Made by a program: the position numbers and the translations under genes. Below, piece by piece: positions 42,601 through 54,400 of a stretch of 64,000 bases of DNA. The notes under the pieces are model-generated. The model had not been told where the DNA came from. It made no database searches and saw only the letters and a program-made list of their open reading frames with translations. Origin of the DNA: Lepus europaeus (lineage: Eukaryota; Chordata; Mammalia; Lagomorpha; Leporidae); contig NC_084831.1 in NCBI RefSeq assembly GCF_033115175.1, positions 45,416,002 through 45,480,001 on the forward strand, written 5' to 3'. Within the stretch, counting starts at the first letter, position 1; every line of letters starts with the position of its first letter.

Positions 42601-45600
42601 CCGTTGTGGCCATATGGGGAATGAACCAGCAGATGGAAGATCTATCTCTCCCTCTCTCTGTAACTCTGCTTTTCAAGTAAATAAATAAATCATTTAAAAA
42701 AATACTTAAAAAAATATGCATGCCCTTAGAAAAATACAGGTCCTCTGAGGCATAGCCACGATTTTAATTGTTAAGGGTAGGAAGAAAAGAGTTCTACAGA
42801 AGGGCAGGAGAGTAACACCCTTGTGACTGGTATATGGAAAGAATGTAATAGCAACCAACAGACCCCCAAGTGTGCTGTGGATGTTCATGATTTATGATCA
42901 CCAGGGTCTGGGGGACATATATTTCCATATATGTCCTGGCTTCAGCCTGGCACAGCCATGGCTGTTGCAGCCATTTGGAGAATAAATAAATACCAAAAAT
43001 CAGAAATAAGGGGAAAAAATTTGTCACAGAATCAAAGTTATATAATTAAAACAAAACTCATTACAGCAAAGATATATATAAAGGAAAGAGAAAGATCAAG
43101 AATCATCTGAAAAGGCAGGTCTACAAGATGTAACCATAACCACCATGAGAGGCACTGCTACGTGTGACCACCACCTGAAGAGGGGGTCTCTTCCCCAAGT
43201 CAAGACAGGAGACAGGAACTTGCCATCCAAGAAGATGTCAGATAACAGAGTTTGCACATCCTGGCTCAAAAACATGAGCCACATGGTCCCACAGCTGTGT
43301 GTCTTCCTAGTGTCAAGGAGGGCAGCAGAGTATTGGCTTCTGGTAAGAAGCACATAACTATAATTGCAGGCTAACTAACAGGACTTCAGAGCAAACACTT
43401 TTCATTCAGTCCCAGTTCTACCACTCACTGGTGTAATTATAAATTCTTCCTTGTAGTTCTCCCATCTGGCAAATGATGATAGGTAACAGATTTCTGTGAA
43501 GACTAAATGAACCAACTTACACAAAATACTTCAACAGTGCCCAATGGTAAGTTGGGGACCACAATCCAGGTTGCAGTGAATTTACCTAGGCAAATTACAC
43601 TGGAAGCCCTCCCACCCCCAGTAAGTCTTTCCTGGCAATAGCCAGACCAGTCTATGTGTCCCCCCCCCCCCCCCCGCCCCACAAGGGGCATCTTAGGAAT
43701 AAGGAGAAAAAATAGGGATAGAAGAAGAAAGGAAGAAAGGGAATAAAATGGTACAGGGTTGGGGAGGTGGTTAACAAAGATGTTTTACTATATGTTTGTT
43801 GCCATAAGAGTTGGGACTACAAGAGGTAGCTCAATGAAGTAATAGACAAAAACAATCCTACATTAAGATACATATAATTTCAGTTTTATAAGGAATAATA
43901 AAGTGACTGAAATATGGACACTAGGGAACATATTAAATAAATGTAACAAGATAATTTTACCAGTACATTCATATCATAAACAAAGGAATTCTGCAGAAAT
44001 TTACCTATTCTCTATAACTTCCACAATTCAAAGTTCTCCTAATCCAGTCCAACTGTATCCATTTGGTTTAATTTCTTAAAGTAAGCCTTTTAACTTCCCT
44101 AACAGCTTATTCTTTCTTGTCTGTACCTTGGAAAACTGTCCACCTTCCTCTCTGCTAATCTGAACCTCACTACTCATTCTTCAAAGTTCAGGTCAAGACC
44201 TCCACTATTTAAAGCGACCAGCGCCGTGGCTCACTTGGCTAATCCTTCGCCCTTGGTGCCGGAATCCCATATGGGCGCTGCGTTCTAGTCCCAGTTGCTC
44301 CTCTTCCAGTCCAACTCTCTGCTGTGGCCCAGGAAGGCAGTGGAGGATAGCCCGAGTGCTTGGGTGTCTACACCCGCATGGGAGACCAGGAAGAAGTACC
44401 TGGCTCCTAGCTTTGGATCCGCATAGCTCCGGCCATAGTGGCCATTTGGGGTGTGAACCAACGGAAGGAAGACCTTTCTCTCTGTCTCTCCCTCTCACTG
44501 TCTGTAACTCTACCTGCCAAATAAATAAATTTTAAAAACCCTTTATTTAAAAACACGATTTAAAACAGCACCCATATGGGATGCTGGCACTGCAGGTGGC
44601 AGTAGTTTTAGCCACTATGCCATAGCATCCTGGACCCCTTGATGCTTCTAAAGCAGCAAATACCCCTTACATTTGTGGCCACTAATTTAAGATTTTAAGT
44701 GGTTCCACGAGTGTTCTCTCCAAAATACCATCTCAGAAATGGACACCACCTGGTTCCTTCAGTCTTGGAGAACCAAAACATTTACATCAACTATGGCAGC
44801 CAGCATCACAAAAAAATGGGACCAGAGATTCTTGTACTGCAAACCTGCTAATTTTCACATGTGCCAATCCAACCAAATTAAAATCCTCAAATCCTCTCTT
44901 ATTCTACTGGTAGAAAGGCCTTGTTTTTCTAGTTAAGTAAATAAGGCATTTAAAAGTCAGTCTCTGAGTGGCCCAAGGGCCAGAATTAAACTTACCTCAG
45001 AGGGAACATACTGCTCCACAGCTGTAGCAACAGTTGCACAACAGATCCAGAGCAGCACCATCACCGAGAGGACAAGAGTTGTGGTTAAAATCCACCCGGA
45101 GTTACTAAAAAAAAAAAAAAAAAAAAGACAGTGGCTCAAAATTTCATAATGTAAGAACTAGGAGCCTCTTAATTTAACTAAAGACAATCAATGTTACCTA
45201 CTTAGTTTAATAATACAATTAAAAAATTCTGTACTAACTTTAAAACTATTTAAAAACATTCTTATAGAAGGAAATATTATGATAACAGCTATTATATTAG
45301 GGTGCTATGATTCTTTCCTCTATTTCCAAAGTTTCTATAACATGGCTATGGCTATATCTTTTTATTTTTTTAAGATTTATTTATTTATTTGAAAGGCAGA
45401 GAGTTATAGAGAGAGGTGAGAGATCTTTCATCCACTGGTTCACTCCCCAAATAACCACAATAGCTAGGCTGAAGCCAGGAGCTTCTTCCAGGTCTCCCAT
45501 GTGGCTGCAGGGGCCTAAGCACTTGAGCTATCTTGCGCTGCGTTCTTAGGTGCATTAGTAGGGAGCTAAATCACTAGAACTGGCACTCACATGGGATGCT

Positions 45601-46040
45601 GGGGTTGCAGGTGGCGGCTTAACCCGCTGACCCCAGCTATGTCATTTTAAAAATATTAAAATCAGACATCTGATTTTCTGCTAAATATATAAAATTAAAC
45701 TAAACTACTGTCAAGAGTATTTCTAATTACTAAATGAGATAAGGCAAATAAAAGTGTTCTGTAAATTGAACTGTTATACAAAATGTCACATATTGGGGCC
45801 GGCGCTGCGGTGTAGTGGGTAAAGCTGCCGCCTGCAGTGCCAGCATCCCATATGGGCGTCGGTTCAAGACCCAGCTGCTCCACTTCCGATCCAGCTCTCT
45901 GCTATGGCCTGGGCAAGCAGTAGAAGATGGCCCAAGTCCTTGAACCTCTGCACCCGTGTGGGAGACCCAGAAGAAGCTCCTGGCTTCAGATCGGTGTAGC
46001 TCTGGCCATTGCAGCCAACTGGGGAGTGAACCCACGGATG

Positions 46041-46071
<31 letters not shown>

Positions 46072-48433
46072 TGCCTCTTTCTCTGTATAACTCTGACTTT
46101 CAAATAAATAAATAAAATCTTTAAAAAAAGTCACACTTAATATTACAATAAAACACTTTAAAAAAACTCAATATTACAAGTTAAGGTATGGAATAAATTA
46201 TGAAATGACCGTTTATTTTATAAAAAGTTTTTTGTAACAGGATTCTAGAAGCAAAATTTCCTAGAACATCTCAAGTGTTTAATTTGCTACAATTTAATTA
46301 AACTTCAATTTTAAAAAGCACATCTATTATGAGTCATTCTGTAACCACTGCAGCATATCTCAGTAAAGATAGTTGCGTTTTTCTTTTGATTAAAATATCT
46401 TAAGTTAGAAGGCCAAGGGAAAAGTCAGTACCTGGAGGTTTTTTCATAATCGACCTATTAAGATTCAAGGAACAGGAAAGTCAAGTTTTTTTAATATCTA
46501 GGAGTCTAACTCTGAAAAACTGTGTAACACAGGTAAGTCCCTAATTTTCAGATCCCCACTCATCAAACTCTGCCCAATAAAAGGTTCACACTCACAAGAA
46601 GCCATTCCTTTGGTTTGCAAACACATGGATGTGCTGGGGATATAGTATGCAGTTACTGTTTGCCTCCCAGCAAAGGGTGGATACTGGAGACGCAGTGCAC
46701 TGCACATGATGGTTTGCTTTATGTATTCCAATTCATAAAGGTAATACACTAAAAACTATTTTGAAGAAAAAAATACCCACTTTGCTACATATGTTCCAGC
46801 CTCAACATGGATACTAAGGAATTTATCTAGCATGAAATAAAGAGGATATATTTGATCTCTGGATTGCTGTAGCAACTAAGTTAAGCTTGAAAACTGGAGC
46901 TCATTTTAGAGTCCCCCTTCTTCAACCTTCACAATTACACAATGACTAGATCCTATCAATTCTCAACCTCCTGCTTTAACTCGTGTTCTTCACTGCCCTA
47001 GATCCGGTCTCTTGATTTCTGGCTTGATTGATCAAAGCTCTCCAACCTAGTCTTCAATCTACCCTTCACATAGAGGCCTCTTCTTGACACACTTGATTAC
47101 TTTCCTGCTTCTCACTGGTTCCTGTCTATCTGCTTTGGGCAAATTTCTGACTCTCCTGACCCTTCATACCATACCATAGCGATACACCTCATACATTCAG
47201 CAAGGCAGTATGTCTAAAAAAAAGTTTAAGGACTTCAGTTACAGTTAGCAAAAATCTCTACTCATCATTTAAGACTGCTTTCTACCTCTTCCATAAATCT
47301 TTCCCTTGAAACCTCTAGTAGACTTAGGTATGTTCTCCATGTACTCTGTATTTAAGACATGTGTTGTATGTCTGTGTAACAATCATCATTATGATGCTCA
47401 TTATTTTTGTGTCTGGCTAAACATGAGAACACCACAGAGGCAGAGACTGATCAGCTTTCCTAGGTCTCAAATTCAAAGTACAGTGCCTGGCACAAGACTG
47501 TCGAAAAAGAAATGACCAGTGAAAAAAGTGAGTGTGACTACAATTTTCGAAGGTGTCTCCAAAACAGCTATGTGGTGCAATGAAAAGAGGCACTGCAGAA
47601 AGAGTCCAAAGACAAGATCCCACTAACTGGCTGGCTGATCTTGTATGTAATAATGGAAAAATCATGACCCCTTAAGAAATAGACAGTTATGGAAGAACAG
47701 GATGCACATACAAGAGGTAAAATTAGAAAAGCTGGGTTGGAACTGAAAAAGATGGTGTAACTTTGGAGATACTCGATTCACCTCTCTCATCCACCTACTT
47801 ATCACAAGGCAATATTCTAAGAGTAAAATGAGATCACTAACTGGAAAAAGCATTAAAAAAAGAGTATTTTATATTTAAATGTAGGACATCATTAAAAAAA
47901 TTCATGCTTATGCACAGAAACATCTAAAGAACAAATCTCTAGTTATAAAATCAGTTTTCTATTCTGCTTACCACTTATTTATTTATTTATTTTTTAAGAT
48001 TTATTTATTTATTTGAATGTCAGAGCTACACAGAGAGAGAAAGAGAGGCAAAGAGAGAGATGTCTTTCATCCGCTGGCTCACTCCCCAATTGGCTGCAAC
48101 AGCTAGAGCTGTGCCAATCCAAAGCCAGGAGCTTCTTCTGGGTCTCTCACGTGGATGCAGGGGCCCAAGGACTTGGGCTATCTTCTACTGTTTTCCCAGG
48201 CCATAGCAGAGAGCTGGATTAGAAGTGGAGCAGCTGGGACCCATTTAGGATGTCAGCACTATAGGCAGCAGCTTTACCTGCTAAGCCACAGCACTGGCTC
48301 CGACAACATTTTTTTTTAAAGATTCATTTATTTATTTGAAAGTCAGTTACACGAGGAGAGGAGAGGAGAGAAGAGGGGAGGGCAGGGGAGGAGAGGGGAG
48401 GGGATGGTGAAGGGGAAGGGGAGGAGAGGGGAG

Positions 48434-48475
<42 letters not shown>

Positions 48476-51400
48476 TCTTCCATTCTACTGGTTCACTCCC
48501 CAATTGGCCGCAACGGACAGAGCTGCGCTGATCCAAAGCCAGGAGCCAGGTGCTTCTCCTGGTCTCCCATGCAGGTGCAGGGGCCCAAGGACTTGGGCCA
48601 TCCTCCAATGTCTTCCTGGGTCACAGCAGACAGCTGGATTGGAAGTGGAGCAGCCGGGTCTTGAACCGGTGCCCACATGGGATGCCGGTGCTTCAGGCCA
48701 GGGCATTAACCCACTGTGCTACAGTGCCAGCTGCTGACATTATTTTTTAAAATGTCAGATTTAAAAGAACAAGACTAAAATACATTGAGACCAGTGGTAT
48801 GGTGCAGTGGGTTAAGCTGCACCTTGAGATGCTGGCATCCCATATCCATATCCTGAGTGCTAGTTTGAGTCCTGGCTGCTCTGCTTCTGACACAGCCACC
48901 CATATGGGAGACCATGATGGAGTTCTTGGCTCCCTGTTCTAGCTGGGAACTCAACCTACGTCTCCCACATGGGTGGCAGGAATCCAATTACTTGAGCCAT
49001 CACTGCTGTCTCCTGGAGTCTGCATTAGCAGGAAACTAGAATTAGGAGCAGAGCCAGGTGCTGAACCCAGACACTGTATGTCTGCCCCTTTTTCCACTTT
49101 TGAGCTGCTAATGTAATTTTAAGATAATAAAAATGAATGTATCTCTGTGACACAGATTTTATCTCCTATATATTTATAAAGGAATACATACAGAGAGAGG
49201 CATCTGAAAAAGCCATCGCTTTCTCCATCTTCAAGATAGTTTCTGTGTGCTTCTGAACTTCTCATCTGCAGATCTGCTGAAATAATGAGGTGAAAGTTTT
49301 ATAATATCCTAAAAGCTAGTCTCCTATGATTACTTCTAGATCTATCTAATTTCAAGATAACCAACTGTCTTTGTATGTATAACATGACACATCTTATAAT
49401 GTACCTAAGTGCTTCTGGCACATCAAAAACCAAATGGATATTTTACCACATTATGGAGTTCCTGTATTATTTTCAAATTTTTATCAATATTGATACCTTC
49501 TGTTTAATTAATTTGGTCTTGAGCAACAAAATTTGGTGATTCTAATCTAATTAAAGTTGGCCTTATGTGCCATTATCACTCACTCACAAAAACAATCAGG
49601 TTAATTAAATCAGCATTGAAAATAAGGCATGAGCTAGTGAATTTGAAAGGCTAAGCTCTGTTTTAGTTTGGTATTTTATGTTCCTATGAATTAAAATTCA
49701 CTTCTGGCATGGAAATTAAAATAGAATAGGAAGTCATATTTCTCAGGAGTTTCACTGTTTAACATATTGGGAAAAACTAGAATATTTCATTACACTCAAG
49801 GCATCCTATGAAGCAAACTAAGTGCTTTCTGAATGCTGGTTTTCAAAGTGTGGTCCCTCGTTCAGCAGCATCAGCAAAATGCGGAATTTGTTAGAAATGC
49901 AAATTCTCAGATCTGCTCCCAGACCCAGGAAATTAGAAACCCTGGAGGTGGGCCCCAGCACTGTGTGTTTCAACAAGCTCTTCAGAGTCTGAAGCGCATG
50001 AATGCTTGAGAACACTGTTTTAGAAATGATCTGTTCACCTTCTATCACAAGTTACCTTTCACTTCCTATTGCTGTAAAGATACACACACAGCCAACTCTA
50101 CCACAACAGATTTCACTACTCATGTTTTAATGCAAGCTATTTCAAATAAAACTTACAGGACATTTTGCTTAGAGATGATTCTCTCAAATCTGTATGCTCC
50201 TGCTCCAACTGTGGTGCATACTGAATTTCTGGCTTAGACTAAAATGATAATGAAAGCAATTAAGTCACTTGTACTTCTTTAGCTTTTTATAGTAAAAAGT
50301 TCTACAATATATCATCTATGTAAACATTTAAAATGAAGTAAGAGTAAAATAGTAGGGTATACAAAAAAAAAAAAAAAAACAACAAATTAATCACAATATA
50401 TTTTAACAGCATTTCCTAAACATTAGCTCCAGTGCCTGGCAAAGAAACAGATTTCTGGCATCAACTATTTAGTCAGTTTAATTTTCTGAACAATATTAAA
50501 AAAGAGAGAAAGAGAAACACTGTAGCAAAATATTACATTACATACTATACCTTGCAAAAGTAAGTTCTAATTCTAGTTGATCAGGAATAATTTAGCATAC
50601 TAGTAATAATTTGCTTAACACATATTATCTCTTTTTCATCTAATTCTTCTCTAAGTATGAACAATTCATAAATTATAGCCAAACACTCCAAACTTTCACT
50701 CTCCTATACAAGTCTGATCCCCTGGAATGGAAGTCTGTCCATCCCACTCACACTAAATTTGAGAAAAATTTCAGAAAGAAACAAAGTAATCTCACCTCTA
50801 ATGAGAAATGAATGAGAGTTCTACTCTTGAGATTCAACTTAAGTAATATAAGTAGCTATAGGACACAGAACTTGCTTATGAACTTAAACAGAAATTTTCT
50901 GTGTTTTACTGATTACTAAACTAAGCACAAGGGACTCAAGGCTCAGGATAGTACTAAAAATCATATAACAAATCATTACCCAATTAGTAATAATTTATTA
51001 TATCAAAAGGCATGCCTTACTTATTACCAGAAAGGAATATAATGCTACATAATTTGTGTATAACTGGCAAAACTGAGGAATTAAAAAGAAAGTAGCTGGG
51101 GCCGGCTCTGTGGCACAGTAGGTTAATCCTCCGCCTGCGGTGCTAGCATCCCATATGGGCGCTGGTTCTAGTCCCAGCTGCTCCTCTTCCAATCCAGCTC
51201 TCTGCTATGTTCTGGGAAGGCAGCAGAGGATGGCCCAAGTGCTTGGTCCCCTGTACCGTGTGGGAGACCCAGATGAGGCTCCTGGCTTTGGATCAGCACA
51301 GCTCCGGCTGTTACGGCCATTTAGGGAGTGAACCAGCAGAAGAAAGACCTTTCTGTCTGTCTCTACCTCTCACTGTCTATAGCTCTGCCTCTCAAATAAA

Positions 51401-54400
51401 TAAATAAAATCTTAAAAAAAAAAAAAAAAAAAAAAGGAAAGTAGCATGATAGGGTGGTATGTGGGTCTTGGAGTTAAAGTGCCGTGAGTTTAAAACCTAG
51501 CTCTGTTACTTACTAGCAGTGTGACCTTAAACAAGTTAAGATTCTCAGTTTACTGTCAATAAAATAGGGATAATATCAACTCATAAGTTTGAAAATTTGA
51601 GATAATATAGTTGGAGCTCTATATCCATAGTTCCACATCTACAGATTCAACCAATCATGGACAGAAAACATTCTAGAAAAAAAACTGCCTGTACTCAACA
51701 TGTACAGACTTTTTTCTTGTCATTATTCCCTAAACAATACAACTATTTACATAGTGTTTACACTGTATTAGGTATCAAAAGTAATTTAGAGATGATTTAA
51801 AGTACAGTTATGTGCTGCATAACAATGCTTCAGTCAAGGACAGATGGCATATGAGATTACAGTCCTTAGTTATGTCATAGCTGTCTTAGTTTGTCTAAGT
51901 ACCTTCTATGATCACACAACAATGAAATTGTATATTGATGCATTTCTAGAACCAGTTCCTGTCTATGCTGTCTAGCAATGACTGTCTGAATACCTAAGGT
52001 TATATGCATACACTATGCAATTTTATATAAAGGACCTTAGCATTCTCAGATTTTATTATAGGCAGGGGTTCCTGGAACCAATCCCCCATATATACCCAAG
52101 GATAACTACATACATAAGATGCTTTCTACAACAAAGCCTTCAAGTATTAGCGGCTATTATTATCACATAATATGGTAAATTCAATGAGTTCTTTTATAAG
52201 ACTTAAAAAAGCACCATGAAACTAAATATTGCCATATTGCTTTTTTTTTTTTTTTTTTGACAGGCAGAGTGGACAGTGAGAGAGAGAGAGAGACAGAGAG
52301 AGAGGTCTTCCTTTGCCATTGGTTCACCCTCCAATGGCCGCCGCGGCCGGCGCACCGCGCTGATCCGATGGCAGGAGCCAGGTGCTTCTCCTGGTCTCCC
52401 ATGGGGTGCAGGGCCCAAGCACTTGGGCCATCATCCACTGCACTCCCTGGCCACAGCAGAGAGCTGGCCTGGAAGAGGGGCAACCGGGACAGAATCCAGC
52501 GCCCTGACCGGGACTAGATTGAGCCATGGCGCCGGCCAGTCATATTTCTTTTCTCTAATATCCCTATATTTGACTATTTATGTTCACATTAATTCTTATC
52601 TTCTGTATCTAAAGACTTTATTTCATCAATTTAACCACTACTCAATTTAAAAGACTCAGATAAGAACTAGGCTTCCAGTGAGCAGAGGGGAGTCTAATCA
52701 TATGTTCTGACACCCAATGTTTTCATGAAGGCCAAATAAATAATTTTTATTTGATAACAAATATTTATAAGTGACTGAGTACACAGTTCTATAGCAAAAT
52801 ACTGTTTAAGACATATCTATCTGCTGTTATCAGTATTTAGAAGAATCTGTGAAGCATGGTTGTTACCTGGAAAATAACTATTTTTCCATCATCAGCTTGA
52901 AGATAAAAAGTCCAGGAAGAGGTTATGAAGCTCTGTGCAGAGTCCATCATGTCACTCCAGAATGACCTCACTAGAGTTAGGGGGAATAGTAGATGCATTT
53001 TTGGCATCAGGGACATGAGCTTAAAAAAAAATGAGAAATACAATTTTAACATATGTATATTCAAGATAATTGATATTCAACAAATCCTTATTGGGACAGC
53101 ATATAAACAATTAAATGACTCTACCAAAATCATTAGCATTAGAGTAAACTCTTAGTTATCCATGTAAACTATATAGCTATGGTAAAGCTTCAAATCCAGG
53201 CTACTTCAATTTGCCACCAAAAATACATATGCACATCTTTGTATATACATAAAATATCTCTGTATATGAGTGGAGGAAAACTGAGTGGCTAAGATACACA
53301 GGGGTAGAAGACTTTCCCCCATATACTTTATACCTTCTGAGTTTTATGCCAAATGAGTATATTTCTTATGCAAAAATTTTAAAAGTTTTTGCATTATATT
53401 TGTAGGATGCAGTATGAGGGGGTAGGGAGTTCTGAGATGACACTGGAGAGGAATTGGGAGTGATAATGTGATAAGCAGTTTAGACTTAAACTTTTATGTA
53501 ACTGGGAGCTTTACAACTATCTAAGATAGGAGGATGACACGATATTTGGAAGAAAAAACTAAGTCTGGGCCCAGAATAAAGTATGGACTAGAGAGGGATA
53601 AGTGGTAAAACAGCTTGGAAGCTAATTTATTAAAAATGCCAGAAATGATGATGATTTAAGGCAATGATAGCTGGGATGAAAATAAAGGACTCTGAAATAT
53701 CAATTTCTTTGAATCTCAGGTTTACATAAAATGGAGATAATATTTTCACTGGACTGTGAGAGGAAACAAAATAAGATTGTGGATGTGTATATAATTTTCA
53801 ACAGTGAAGCACTATACAAAACTAATTATTCAATTGACTTTCCTATTTGCAAACATAATTTTGTTTGCTGTAAACCAAATATAAAATATACTGCCAGTGG
53901 GTGATAAACATTTCAAGCAATATAAGTCAGTGCCACCCAAACAGGCAATTTTGAAAAATAGAATTGTTTCATACTTGTTCTTGTCTCAATTCAGCAAATG
54001 GCAGCTGGTTCTGGCAACCAAGATGGCAAGCATATTGTTCATCAGATTGGGAATATGCTTCTGTACATGCTGTAAAAGAAAAACAGTCAAATTACAAAGA
54101 AGGAGAGAGAAAAAAAGGTAAGAATAAAAAAGAAAGGGACCTGGCATTTTATAAAGAAATTTACTATACTAAAAAAAAGCATTTCATCAATATAAATTTC
54201 TGTATTTGGTAACAGCAAGAAATGCATTGTTTTAATAGAACCCCGTATTATCTCCCTTTCACAAGTCAAATCTTTCAAGTATTAATTTATTAATTACACA
54301 AGATGATACTCATATAAGGTGATTTTCACACCTAAGGTTTGTGTAGTAGAAAAGCATTGAGCTAGCAATCCTGAAGATGCCATTCAAAGTTTTTGCTTTA

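Larger units (their letters stand above)
33672..44995 (-). other. TMEM59 intron 7 (11.3 kb)
   Basis: GT-AG intron holding at least sixteen CSINE copies or pieces, MIR relics and the 39-40.4 kb L1-like tail. Stretches without a named repeat (about 35299-35760, 36720-37289, 38700-39030, 42996-43384, 43521-44212, 44641-44995) show nothing I can support as a gene or RNA. Confidence 0.8.
45105..49191 (-). other. TMEM59 intron 6 (4.1 kb)
   Basis: GT-AG intron with several CSINEs and an L2-like piece. About 46127-46890 and 47500-47975 hold nothing I can name beyond a possible MIR relic at about 47560-47680. Confidence 0.75.
50239..52866 (-). other. TMEM59 intron 4 (2.6 kb)
   Basis: GT-AG intron. 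About 50239-51097 and 52553-52866 show no named repeat. The rest is CSINE, MIR and nested DNA transposons. Confidence 0.8.

Noticed and set aside
43096-43357. Opposing open frames of 70-85 codons in TMEM59 intron 7
   Set aside because: Neither shows a family signature. No known repeat or RNA structure was recognised, so it is left as unexplained intronic sequence.
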